64,000 nt of DNA from Epiperipatus broadwayi (Eukaryota; Onychophora; Udeonychophora; Euonychophora; Peripatidae). Of this stretch, positions 24,501-36,231 are shown piece after piece (positions within the stretch are counted from its first letter, which is position 1; the number at the start of each line of letters is the position of its first letter). The stretch is from positions 746,001 through 810,000 of the forward strand of contig JAQFVV010006311.1 in assembly GCA_028023455.1 (NCBI GenBank), written 5' to 3'. The notes under the pieces were generated by a model. The model was given only the letters and a program-made list of their open reading frames with translations, was not told the DNA's origin and made no database searches. Made by a program: the position numbers and the translations under genes.

Positions 24501-25174
24501 TAATTATTTATGGAGTTGCAAACTTCAGACTAAACATTTTTTTTTGTGTGTGTAAAAATGAATTTATTCCCAAACCATTAACTTTGACTGCACATTATTC
24601 CATTCACATTTAGTTAATTTGTCTAAGTAATAAATCTTAGTTAAATTATTGTGTTGTTATGGATGATGGAAGGACACAAAAAGCACCCTTGTCTTTTTAT
24701 TATTCTGACTGAGATTCTGGAAAAAAAAAGGCTGTGTTATTCAAAATTATACGTCATTATTGAATAGAATTATCATCTCTTTAAATAATATAGCAGTTGA
24801 TATGAGAGATGAAGACACATTGAATTTAAGTAAAATAAATGTTTCCTATAGCCGACCAGAATGCCAGTCATATGCGACAACACAATACCGCCAAGCATTT
24901 CCTTACATGAAACAAAGAACCCTGAGATTAATATTATTATAATTATTCTTTAAATTAATAAGTGATCAATTATTGTTGTTAGTACAATCGTGGCATGGCT
25001 TAAGAGAATTGAATGTACAATTGTATTATATGAAAAGTATTTTAGATCATATTGGCAAATTAATGGATATGTTGCTTTTATTTTGGTTGCCTTAATTTCC
25101 AACAACCTGAAAAATTGGTAACAACAAGTGCGGATAAAATAAATCAAATAAACTAAATGTTTACTGGGTTAGAA
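24498..25174 (+). repeat. 5' LTR of retrotransposon A
   Basis: A 677-bp sequence starting TGATAATTATTTATGG and ending near GGGTTAGAA is repeated about 6.8 kb downstream as 31974-32508 plus 55487-55629, with roughly 98% identity. It is followed one base later by a primer-binding-site-like sequence and about 580 bp later by gag, which places it as the 5' LTR. LTRs carry the promoter and polyadenylation signals; I could not place these precisely in such AT-rich DNA. Confidence 0.8.
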
Positions 25175-25175
25175 A

Positions 25176-25197
25176 TGGCCGCCCAACTACAGGGGCC
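25176..25197 (+). promoter_or_regulatory. Primer binding site of retrotransposon A
   Basis: The sequence TGGCCGCCCAACTACAGGGG begins one base after the LTR end. TGG complements the CCA end of a tRNA, and the GCCCAAC core resembles Lys-type LTR primer sites. The exact tRNA was not determined. Confidence 0.55.
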
Positions 25198-25756
25198 ATC
25201 GATGGCTATAGCTGGCCACGAGGAATTTAGTAGACTTTTCTGGAAGTCAATATTAATATTGTTTGCACTTGAATGGATTAGTTATTCATTGATTAAAAAT
25301 ATTTGCCAATAATGAATTGTTTAGCCATAAGATATTATGTGAATATCTATTATATGATCTAATCTTTTGCCACTGAAAAATAAATAATTAAGTTGTTAGT
25401 TTATGATGTTGTGGTCTGTAGGCAATTCCATAAAACACTGTAATGATTTTATCATTTATGATGATCTGTTTGTCTGGTCTTGTGATTGGCACTTATGCTA
25501 TATTACATAATATCTAATGAGATTTATATGGACCAAGAAGCATATAAAGGAAAAAAAAAAAAGAGCATATTTAGTAGTTAATGTTGGAACTTTAGGGATA
25601 TTAAATGTCCGAGCATAGTTTTTGGTGTAGATTGTTTTTGGTAGGAGAGGCATGGAGGCAGGATGTCTTGGCAATCATTTCTTATCGATAAATTTTTTAA
25701 TAGTTCATTGCTAATATTTCAGTACTGTTAAATACTAAAAGAGTTAGAATTTTAAT

Positions 25757-27930
25757 ATGAGTGAAAACAAAGATAATCATAGTATTTCTGAGGATTTGGG
25801 AGGATCCCAAGAGTTACAATCCCCTGATACACAGACTCCATATTTTAGTGTACAATTAAAAGAGGAAGAGGAAGATTTGGATATAGCTAACCCAGAAGAA
25901 GCCACAATAATAAAGGGAAAACATGAAAATGAGCCAGATCAATTAATGAGAAATACATTGGAGGAATTCTTGAAAAAATTAGAAAAATCAAATAGTGAAT
26001 TGAAAAGTCAGATACAAAACTCAAATAGTGAATTAAGAAGTGAATTAAAAAGTCAGATACAAAACTCAAATAGTGAATTAAAAAGTGAATTAAAAAGTCA
26101 GATCCAAAACTCAAATAGTAAATTAGAACAATCAAATAGTGAATTAAAAAGTCAGATACAAAACTCCAATAGTGAATTAAAAAGTGAATTAAAAAGTCAG
26201 ATACAAAATTTAGATATTAAATTAGACAATCAAGTACAGGAGATAAAGGACTTAAGGGAAGATTTGAGAAATCATGTAGAAGAATCAAAATTGGCCTCTG
26301 AAAAGCTGGAAATAAGAATAAGGAAAGAGATAGAAATAAATTCTGAAAGGGCAGAAAATATGATTGAGGCTATCCAGCAGGACTTTAAAAGTCAATATAT
26401 TATATTAAACAATGAAGTACAGGAAATAAGAAATTATCAAAAGGAAACAGTAGTATTTCAAAGAGAAGTTCAGGATAGAGTTGAATCTATTAAGGGAGAA
26501 TTAGACAGTGCTAGAAGTGAAGTTAGTAATTTGAAAGAGGAAGTTAAAAATATAACTCTAGCACCTGACAATGTAGTGAAAGGATGTCAGAGCCAGATTA
26601 CCAGATTAATAGCTAAACTAGAAACTCAAGAGTTGACCAATGTGAGATTAATCAAAATCTCGAAAGTGAGCTAAGTCAAGTTATGGGAAGAGTAGAAAAT
26701 TTTAATGATATAATAAAGAGTAATGCACAGCTATTACATAATAATCTCCAAGATGAAATAGGGGAATTAATGACTCAGTGTGAGAGTAAAGTCTATCAAA
26801 GGTTAGAAGATAAATTCGGGGTAGATAAAGATGAAACTATTAACCAATTGGAACAACAGATTAAACACTTAAATGTAGGCCTAGAAGATAGTTCAAAGAG
26901 AATAGACTGTGAATGGCAGAACTATAAGTTAGAATTAGAGAGTCGAATGCAAGCTATAGACTATAATAGGGATAATTTTACAAAAAGTAAAAAAGTTGTT
27001 CAAAGTAAAGGTTTATCTGAAACTCAAGTAAAGGAAACAAATAATGGTCATAATAACCAAGTAATCTCTGAGTTACATACGGTAATTAGTCCAGTAGAAT
27101 CAATGTACGATCCATTAAATGAGGCTAGAAGTAAAGTCATGCTAGAGCCAGAAAATAATAGCTCCATGGCCTTAAAATTCTTAAAAATAAAATTTTTTAG
27201 AGGTGAATATCAGGAGAATCCACATGAGTATCTCCAGAATCTGGAGGAGTTATTCACCTTATGTCATTTATCTGAGATAGAAAAGATTGCTATTGCCGCT
27301 AACCATTTGTGTGCAGCATCTAAAGACTGGTGGCAATCATTATTTATTAAACCAAAAACATATGGAGACTTCAAATATCTTATGTTAGCCAGTTTTTGGG
27401 GGGAAGACCGCCAAGATAACCTGAGATATCAGATATCTCAGGAAAGATATCATGTAAATAAGGGTAGTTATACTCAGTTTTTCAGGAGTCAGGCCATCAA
27501 ATTGAAAACCTTGACAGCTTATCCTTTATCTGAGACACAAATTGTGCGAATAATTCGCCATAATCTGCCGAGGCATATAGAGCAGATCTTGATTGCTGCT
27601 GACAGACATACCATAGAAGAGGTAGTAGAAATTTTAGATTCGTTAGAGACCAGCGATAGGAATATTGATAATAGAATTAGGGTAAATAGAGACAACCATC
27701 CGATGGTGAGTAATATCAATTTCGCAGATAGGTCACATATGGGAAGGAGGAAGTTATTTAGAGAAAAAGGATATTATAGGACGAATCCCTATGGTAGACA
27801 GAATAGCCACCTTAGTAGGCCAACAGTTAAGAGTAGAATTCTGAGTGAGAATCAGCCTTCTACTAGTGGTATCCCAACAATACCAAAGAAAAATATAAAA
27901 GGTAGTAAAAGTAGCGGGGCATTAAATTAA
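25757..27930 (+). pseudogene. gag of retrotransposon A, frameshifted
   Basis: Two open frames, 25757-26674 (305 codons) and 26683-27930 (415 codons), are halves of one Gag separated by a single reading-frame change near 26620-26650; the second frame stays open upstream of its first ATG. The N-terminal half is acidic, then highly repetitive coiled coil (SNSELKSQIQ and SELKSQIQ units, about residues 75-155) with more heptad-like sequence after it. The C-terminal half carries a retrotransposon Gag domain (about residues 165-330 of the second frame) with KFLKIKFFRGEYQENP, DWWQSL and YTQFFRSQA, similar to Gag of element B. No CCHC zinc knuckle is visible; the basic C-terminus may bind RNA instead. 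Gag forms the particle that packages element RNA. Confidence 0.8.
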
Positions 27931-27958
27931 AAAGGACCTCGCAGGAACATTCCTCACT

Positions 27959-28318
27959 TCAGGGCCCTATTTTTAAACATATGGGGAACAGCATAATGTA
28001 GAACATGACCAAGCACTGGCCAGAATTAACCTTAAAAAGATGGGTGATAAACACACTCGTTATTCCAAAACCAGTTCACATCCTTTTAAAGTCCATGATT
28101 TTGTTTTAATTAGAACTCCCCATGTGAGTAATCTCCGGAAACATATGTTTAGAAAATTCATGTATCTTTATGAAGGCCCCTATGAAATTGTGAAACAAGT
28201 GGGTGAGAATGCCTTTTTGGTCTCAACCCTGATGGAACAAGAGGCACCTATAATGCCCGAAGCTTACTACCATATCCCAAGCAAAATTAAATCCTTGAAA
28301 CTGTATTTATTGACATAA
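27959..28318 (+). pseudogene. C-terminal remnant of integrase, retrotransposon A
   Basis: The open frame includes 28040-28318 and extends upstream of that ATG. It matches only the end of a Ty3/gypsy integrase: ALARINLKKMGDKH, HDFVLIRTPH and the GPY/F-type module FMYLYEGPYEIVKQVGENAF. It starts about 30 bp after the gag stop. Protease, reverse transcriptase, RNase H and the integrase zinc finger and DDE core are all absent, so roughly 3 kb of pol was deleted. The element cannot move by itself and would depend on enzymes from a related copy. Confidence 0.8.
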
Positions 28319-31300
28319 GAAAGAAGTAGGATATAAACTTAGTAATACCATAAGAAGTGTTAAAAAAATGCATATATTATTTTATTTTTTATTTATTATA
28401 ACGGTGGGAGAATTGTAACCTAGTGTTATTGACACTTGGTTTACTTGGCATTATTTCTGCAGGAAATTAATGCTATTCTTTAAAGAAATAAAAAGATAAA
28501 ATAACAATAGTATATAATTGATTAATAAAGTATGCTATTTACTCACTTTGGCATGTTTTGGGTGAATAACTAATAGATTTAGTAATGCAATATCATTTTT
28601 AAAAAGAACATGAATAATTTAATTAAGATATTAATAATTAAAGCAAATTAATATAGTATAAAAACAAATATCATAAACAGTAATTGATTTTGGATGGGTA
28701 GAGGGGAAGAAGAGATGAATGTCTTATCATAGAGAACAATAACTTCTGGTAATTCCATTTGTAGAAAATGAGTTATAAATTACTGATAATTATCATTAAT
28801 TAAATGTATTTATTATTTTTTTTATTGTCAAATCACTTTGTAATCTATTTAAATAATACTAAAACTATATGATTGTAATAGGTTTTTCCTTTCTTTTGTT
28901 TATGTTATAATCAAATGATTATTTTTCTGTAAGAGGTCGCTAAAGTCAAGATCATTTTTTTTTTTGAAAAAAAAAAAAATAGTCTGCTTTTAGTTTTCAA
29001 GGAAGGAACAGTGCTGAAATTTGGTAACTCAATTTTTTCTTTTTATTTTGCAGAAATAAATGTAATCAAAGTAAAATTTTAATAATATAATGTGTGGCTA
29101 AAATTTTTTGATAAGATATCCTGATTTCCTGTGCCATCTACTTATTTAAAGACCTTTTATACTTAAAATTTTATTGTCTCGCGCTAAAGTTCAAAAATGA
29201 CAGATGTAACTAAAAGAATCATGAAAAATTATATTATATCTAAATTAAGGAAAAGAAGCGATTTCCAAGAGAAGATTAATTATTTATTAACTTTATGTTA
29301 TTTATTAATATTTTCTTGGTATAGAAAAAAAATAATAATAATTGAAAGAAATATTTTGAAACCAAGGAAAATCAACTAGAAACATTTTCGCGCTCTTTCT
29401 AAATATTGTCTGCCTTTACAAGTAATGTAGTTACATACGTTAAAATATGTTTTATTCACCAAGAATTGTCTGGAAATAATAATAATGATAAATAAAATTA
29501 AATTATGCACCTGTATATTTTTTTTGAAAAAAAAAATATATAAACTTTCTCAGAGTAAATATAGGAAGAGTTATATAGGGGCATTCTTACGGAGAAGTTA
29601 CCGTTAAAAAATTTATAATTCCTAAAGTATGAACAAAACTAAATATCTTAGTGACTTAATGATAAAAATAAATAATATATTATATTACACATCAGTTGGA
29701 GTTAGTAAAACTTCCTATACATGTAAATCAGCTGCAGTCATTATCATAATAATCTCTTGGGAAATTGCGCATTTTCGTCCATAAGTAAGCTAGCTAATAT
29801 GAATGGTACGTATCGTCAATAAAAAAAAAAAAGGTGTATGTTTATCGTCTATAGTCAAATATTCGTCTATGTTAGAAGTCTATTTTTTTTCTTGGATCCC
29901 AAAATTGTAGTAGTTTAATTCAAGTAAGAATTAATCTTCAATTCTGCTATATGTTTCTTTACCTAATTTATTAAACGCACAAAATAAGAGAAAACTTTTA
30001 TTTAAAGGAAATAATACCATGCGTTTATTGTTTTTAAACTTGCTTCGTGAAATATGACTGGATAAAGCTCTTCACCTGGACCAATTGTTCAACAGAAAAA
30101 CATTTTCTAATGAGAGAGTATGCACTTGTTAATTAATGATTGTTTAAAACTAAGTTATAAATGATATGTATTTTTTTTTTGTTATATCACATAGGTTAAA
30201 GTCTTTATGGTCAAGTGATATTTAATAGCCTTGTAATGACAAAGATATGTTTTAATATAATTATTATAGGTTAAGTTGATATTTAACACGAAAGAAAAAA
30301 ATCTATAAAATATGTTTTAATTATTACATACAATTGTAGGTAGAATTTTGTATGTTAGATACGTAAAAGATAAAAAATATTTAGATATTTAAGGGGTAAA
30401 ATAAATATTGAAAATTATCAGAACTAAAAAAAAAAAAAAATGCTATAACAAAATATTTCTTGTTAAAGTTTTGAAACGAATTTATACTGTATTAATTAAG
30501 GAATTTATTCCTAATTATTCTTAAATAACACATCCACTTTATTTAGTTTAAGATAGTATGCTACTAACTATTTTTGAATGTTCCTTTATTAAAATTAAAA
30601 TTATTATACTTTTATTCTATGATGTCCATTGATTTCAGATGTTGATCAAAGTATACACGGTAACATAAGTTTATTATAATCAGTGTATTTACTTATCCTG
30701 CCCAGATATAGCATTGGTATATGCTTAATATTCGCATAGGTAATAATTATAATGTATTTATTTTGTGGGATGAAAAATGATCTCCCCAAAAGCTTTGTTT
30801 TCCATGAGAGGAAGATTTTAAATATAATGTTCGGGTATGTTTATAGCCCAAGAGATCGATTCTCATAGATAGGATGATCAAGAATTTATCCAGCATTTAG
30901 TATGCTTCATTCGTTTAAATCCCAGGAGAGGATTGTATTTGGTGTGTGTTCGTTGTATGCCCAAGTAAGAGGCAAGAAACCACCAAAATATTTAATGTAG
31001 TAGATTACTTTACAGACCTTCGTGGTTATTCCATATTCCTCATGTGAAAATAAAGATAGCTCCACCATGGAAGGTGTTGATTATTGTGCTTAATTTTGAA
31101 AGTTCGGACAAGATAAAGGTTACATTGGAAGTGTTAGTTCCTCAAGATCCACTTTAGTATAAATAGTGCATTAGTAACTAAGATCAATATCTGTATTGAG
31201 CTGCTAAATATTGCTAGTATTTGACAAGTAAATCAATGGAGAAAGTAGTTAAAATTGCGTAATTTAAAACGCTTACCTACTGAAGGAATATTCAAATGCA

Positions 31301-31973
31301 ATATTTAATTCTGATTAGTAATTAAATAATACTCATATTTAAAATTATACGTATGAATAAAATTTGTATCATAACTTAAGTTAGCATTAAGTTAAATGTA
31401 AGATGGTAAGTGTAACTTCTGATAATTGGCCTATAATTAGAATAGGTTATCCCATTAAAGACCATAAATAAAGTAAATGTATTAGAAATAAATTTAATAT
31501 TTTGCATATTGCATATGATTGGATTAATCATTTAAAAAAAAAAAAAAAAATAGTTAGTCAACAATTTTGAATAAAAGCTTCTACAAGGTTACCAAAATTT
31601 AATAACCAATATATTGGTAATGAAATGTACTTTAATTAATCAATCCATATGATTGCATACAGGAGAAGTAGTAACCTCTAGTCCATAACCAAAAGAGTAT
31701 ACAGATTAATGTCAGTTATATTTTATATTTTGTATTACTATGGGATTATTGAATAAATGTTCATATTTTTTTTTTTGTGATAATAATAAATTATAGTCTT
31801 GTTAAAATTTGTTGTAGATTCATTTTTTTGTTTTTATATGCTAAATATAAGTGTTTGCACAATATTTGCAAAACCTTTTCTTGAGTCCGAAATCATTCCA
31901 AATTCTTAAAAACTTAATATACCAGATAAATAAAGTTAAGCAGATCGGAATATGTCATTATATTTTAGTTTAA
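28319..31973 (+). other. Non-coding 3' part of retrotransposon A
   Basis: About 3.65 kb between the integrase remnant and the 3' LTR shows no coding frame beyond 60 codons and no envelope-like or other domain. Its composition varies: 30,780-31,200 is less AT-rich, with phrases repeated loosely around CCAGGAGAGGA and CCCAAGAGATCGA. It includes T11-G-A13 at 28955-28979 and T8-G-A10 at 29518-29535. It is unusually long for a 3' untranslated region and may contain unrecognised insertions. I saw no convincing polypurine tract directly before the LTR. Confidence 0.5.
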
Positions 31974-32508
31974 TGATAATTATTTATGGAGTTGCAAACT
32001 TAAGACTAAACATTTTTTTTTGTGTGTGTAAAAATGAATTTATTCCCAAACCATTAACTTTGACTGCACATTATTCCATTCACATTTAGTTAATTTGTCT
32101 AAGTAATAAATCTTAGTTAAATTATTGTGTTGTCATGGATGATGGAAGGACACAAAAAGCACCCTTGTCTTTTTATTATTCTGACTGAGATTCTGGAGAA
32201 AAAAAAGGCTGTGTTATTCAAAATTATACGTCATTATTGAATAGAATTATCATCTCTTTAAATAATATAGCAGTTGATATGAGAGATGAAGACACATTGA
32301 ATTTAAGTAAAATAAATGTTTCCTATAGCCGACCAGAATGCCAGTCATATGCGACAACTCAATACCGCTGAGCATTTCCTTACATGAAACAAAGAACCCT
32401 GAGATTAATATTATTATAATTATTCTTTAAATTAATAAGTGATCAATTATTGTTGTTAGTACAATCATGGCATGGCTTAAGAAAATTGAATGTACAATTG
32501 TATTATAT
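31974..32508 (+). repeat. 3' LTR of retrotransposon A, left part
   Basis: This matches the first 535 bp of the LTR at 24498-25174, with a few substitutions (for example ACTCAATACCGCTGAGC against ACACAATACCGCCAAGC). It is cut at 32508 by the insertion of composite element B. The remainder resumes after 55486. The last four bases, ATAT (32505-32508), are the target site duplicated by that insertion. Confidence 0.85.
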
Positions 32509-32960
32509 TGTAACAGTCAAATATGTACATTTGCGCAACAAAACCTAGAACTCCGATAGATCATCCTAAGGCCGACCAGGTTTACGGTGGTGGAAGCCAC
32601 GGCTCTGGTCTAACCTTAGTTCCTCTACCATTGCTCATAGACTTACAACCTTACAAATGACACAGTTGAGGTCACAGTAGCGTTTTAATCCCTAACGTGC
32701 CGGCAGTAGCTCAACAGTTATACATAAGATGTGGAGCAATGGGTATTTGTATAACACATCTATATAGGTATCATGTGGCACACCTATCATTATAAATTAT
32801 AAATAAAATTTTAATAACACTAAAATTAAGTATTAATAAGCAAATAAAATTGAGTCAGGGAGAAACTAAGACAAGAAACTATATTAAATTTTAAATCAAT
32901 TTAATAATATTCAATGCTAACAATTATTTAAAATTATAATAAATAAGCAAGGGTTTAATT

Positions 32961-33067
32961 TCACACGCAGGTGAATAAGGTATTTACAGTTTAAAAAGGA
33001 TTCACACGTAAGTGATGCTGTTTAGTAATAATTTTGAATGTACATGATTTCAATCACACGCAGGTGA
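32961..33067. repeat. Short repeats in LTR B1 (TCACACGCAGGTGA)
   Basis: The 14-mer TCACACGCAGGTGA is perfect at 32961-32974 and 33054-33067, and a variant (TCACACGTAAGTGA) lies at 33001-33014. The set is conserved in the other LTR copies, with one substitution in B3. Repeated short motifs inside an LTR are candidate protein-binding sites for transcriptional control, but no factor is identified. Confidence 0.6.
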
Positions 33068-33407
33068 TAAAATAATTTTGATGTGAATTTATACATGAGC
33101 TTAATATAAATTTTGATACAGAACGATTTGAATTTGCTCATGGGTTTTTATTTTCTATGCCAGGTTTATGCTATAAGGATTTAGATTTGCATATTAGTAA
33201 AAGTGACAATTAATTTAGTAAAGAACATAAATTATCATTAATTTACTTAGCGCGAATATTTCAATATATTCTCTACACAGTAAAATACTACTTAGATTGG
33301 ATTCTATATCAGATCAATGCTGATTTACTTATTTAAGTGGCGGGTTGAACTGACTAACGGAAGTTATATTTCAGATACTAGTGCGTATAGAAAAGCATAT
33401 AACTTTT

Positions 33408-33624
33408 AAGTCTTATTGCGTCTCATATGTTCCTTACTCATGGGATTTTTACCAAGTAACAGTTCCCGAGGACTGATTCTCATTGCTGTAATGTAGGAGG
33501 CCATTTGGTTCGGCAGGTTGGGCAATTTATAAAATATGGGAGTCTTACGCTCTATTTGAGTCACATGCTCCTTTTATGGACGAGGAATGTGGAGACTTAC
33601 GCTCTGGATTGAGTCTCATGCTCC
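33408..33624. repeat. Short repeats in LTR B1 (GAGTCTTACGCTC... family)
   Basis: Two ~34-bp units, GAGTCTTACGCTCTATTTGA and so on (33540-33571) and GAGACTTACGCTCTGGATTG and so on (33592-33624), both end ATGCTCC and lie about 53 bp apart. A weaker relative (AAGTCTTATTGCGTCTCATATG) starts at 33408. They are conserved in all three LTRs. They are candidate regulatory or RNA-structural repeats. Confidence 0.55.
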
Positions 33625-34435
33625 ATGATAAGATAAGCGAGATGGGCTGGCGTGTATCAGACACCATCTAAAGTAATAATTGCCCGAACTAAGGTAATGA
33701 TGCAGGGCGACGGTATGCAACCATTACAGAATTACAGCAAAAAGAATATACGCCGTAGCGTTTCGTAAGGAGACATATGCACCACTGACTAATAATCATT
33801 TTTAAAATTACGACGCTAAAAATCAAGTTTCTTTCATGAAACTATCCCACATCAGTTCATATTATAGTACTTTGAAATAGTACAAATAAAGGGAATTTAT
33901 GGATCCAATCTATAGAGTTAGCTATATAGGCTACGACTTATTTAGCTTAAGGAGGATTTACAGCATATGGGGAATTAAAATATAAACATATAAATTTATG
34001 CTGAAGTTATATCACTTTATCTAGGTATTAATTTAAAATATCAATTTAAAATGCAAATCTATTTTAAGGTGATGCTACGTTTGTAATAACCCTTAATTGT
34101 AGACATATTATCCTTTCCAAAACAGAGCTTTTTATTTCGTATATAATTATACGTCTTATATATGCGCGCACTTACATATATATATATGCGAGCGAATTTT
34201 TATTTAACACTCGCGAATAGTTTAAATTAAGAATAAAGCTCGGTTTTGCAATTTTATAGCATAAACAATATAATGTAACTAAATAATAATAATATTGGCA
34301 TAGATAATCACAAGAAATACAATTTTAAATCATAATAAATTTAAATGTGAAGTTTGATAATTAATTGCTTATTTAAAAAGAGCAAGTAGTATACAGTTCT
34401 CTAAAACATGTTTGATTCGGTCTTTTAAAGCTATC

Positions 34436-34475
34436 TTATAAATCAACGATTACGGATACTATCGTTGATTTATAA
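34436..34475. other. Perfect 15-bp stem-loop in LTR B1
   Basis: TTATAAATCAACGAT and its exact reverse complement ATCGTTGATTTATAA flank a 10-base loop (TACGGATACT). LTR B3 keeps the same perfect stem at 53999-54038. LTR B2 has one substitution in the right arm (44228-44267). The conservation suggests either function in the LTR RNA or DNA, or simply shared recent descent. Confidence 0.7.
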
Positions 34476-35919
34476 CATACAAATTATTATAGAAATGTTA
34501 AATATTATTTAAATTATTATAAAAATTAATTTCCACATTAAACAAATTGAAATAGATAGCATTTAATTATTTAATTTAAATCAATACGTAACCAAATCAA
34601 ACTATATTTTGCGAGTAAACCAAAACATAAAATAATGCAATTTCATTAATAAAAGATGTGTGTGAATGCGCGTATTTTAGATCATAAAATAATAAAGCTT
34701 AATTCAACTAAAATACGTTAAATCATTTAACATTTTATCTCTCAGGTTTAAATTATAATTTTTATAATCACAATCAGTTTACACTTAAGTTTAGACTCTT
34801 ATATTTAAAATCAGGCAAGACTCTAGGGTTTAATTAGTTATCAATTATTATATTTTTCGGTGACTTTTAAATTAAGTTTGTCAAATCAAATACATGTTTT
34901 AAGATGGCCATTAGTTTGAAGTTAAGCTAGCTTTTGATTGAAGATTTTAGATGAGAAGAATATTTACCATTTGAGCTTGGTGTTTCTTCGTACTGCGGGT
35001 TTCCTTGGACAGCGAGCATGTTTTCACGGTGATCTGCTCCTCTTCTTGGCTTAGATGGTTCTTTGCCTGTCAGAAGGCTAGGTTTGACGCCTTTCTACTC
35101 CGACATTTTATTAATTTACTGTATTTTAATATTTTTTTCTTTTTACTCTTTAGAAAATTTTTATTGAGTGCCTCCAAAGGTGGCTGCTACCTCTTTTATA
35201 CCATACTCCCCCCCCTTTTTCTTTTTCATTACTGTATTTTCCAAGAATTGTTTTCTTGGCTGTCTTTTCCGAGAATTGTTTTTCTTGGGATGTACGCCAG
35301 TGGTCAATCACCAAGGGAGCCTATTGTTTTTAATTTTAAATAGGTCAAAATTTGCGATTCACCAACTATAATCTATTCAGTTTTCCCCGTTTTATTCTAT
35401 TTTTACATTTTTAATTACTGTATTTTTGGTAAGGATTAACAATATTGGCGACAGTATGTCCAGAAAAACAACTCTAAGATTAAGAAAAACATTTTATTAT
35501 ATATGTAACTTGACCGTTCTAATTTACCGATATATGCAGAATTATATAATTGTGAAAATGCATAATTTAATAAATATCTAAAATTATGGAAAAAGAAATG
35601 TTTTGTAATCTATTAACATTTATATTCTAGCATATATGTAGTCTACAGTTACACATACAATTAGTTTTTCATCTAACAATTATTAATAATCTATATATGT
35701 GCGCATTTTGACTAAAGGAGTATATAAATGAATACTTTAGTACATATTAAACGATACACACACACATATGATAGATTTAATTAGATTCAATTTTAGCTGG
35801 AATTTATTAGTATTATTATTATAAAATATACGAGGGTTGGTGGTATTTATATATAAATTAATACTGTTATATATCATATATAGCAGGTGAAAGAGTCAAG
35901 TTGAAAACTGACTGTTTCA

Positions 35920-36231
35920 TATTCTCAAACTCACGGGAAATTTTTTTGAAATTTAATGAATTGGTGCCTTTACTTGGGGAGAAAATTTAACCCTTTTTTT
36001 TTTTTTTTTTACATTAATCTTAACGAAATTTCCTTTTTATTATTGCTAATTTTACTAAATAATTTGGGAACCCTTTCTGGCCTTATTCTCATACCTATGA
36101 AAACATATGCTATAACTACGTAATAACTAAAAAATTATATCAATTTACAAGCTATACTACTACTGAAAGATTATAATTATATTACTAACTACTTATATAT
36201 ATATATATATCATTGTCATGGTTTCAGAATC
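35920..36231 (-). other. Pol-LTR spacer of unit 1 with displaced polypurine-like run
   Basis: The sequence between the pol stop and the 3' LTR is non-coding. On the minus strand an A17GGG run lies at about 36013-35994, roughly 75 bases short of the LTR, where a polypurine tract should abut the LTR. The bases directly next to the LTR (GAGAATA on the minus strand) are only briefly purine-rich. A (TA)n stretch lies at about 36190-36210. Confidence 0.5.

Larger units (their letters stand above)
32509..35919 (-). repeat. LTR B1 (3' LTR of the composite)
   Basis: 3411 bp bounded by TG and CA and repeated twice more at 42297 and 52067 with few differences. It has no domain-bearing frame. The 112-codon frame near 35005-35343 starts at a non-ATG codon, and its end is frame-shifted by C-run length differences between copies. 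Many variants are shared with LTR B3 rather than B2, including ACCTCCAAAGG near 35170 and the block at 35345-35372. A 3.4-kb LTR is long compared with the few hundred bases common in animal gypsy elements. Confidence 0.88.

Noticed and set aside
35005-35343. A 112-codon frame in LTR B1 (also 54568-54894 in B3)
   Set aside because: It starts at a non-ATG codon, its length and C-terminus change between LTR copies because of C-run differences, and it has no domain.
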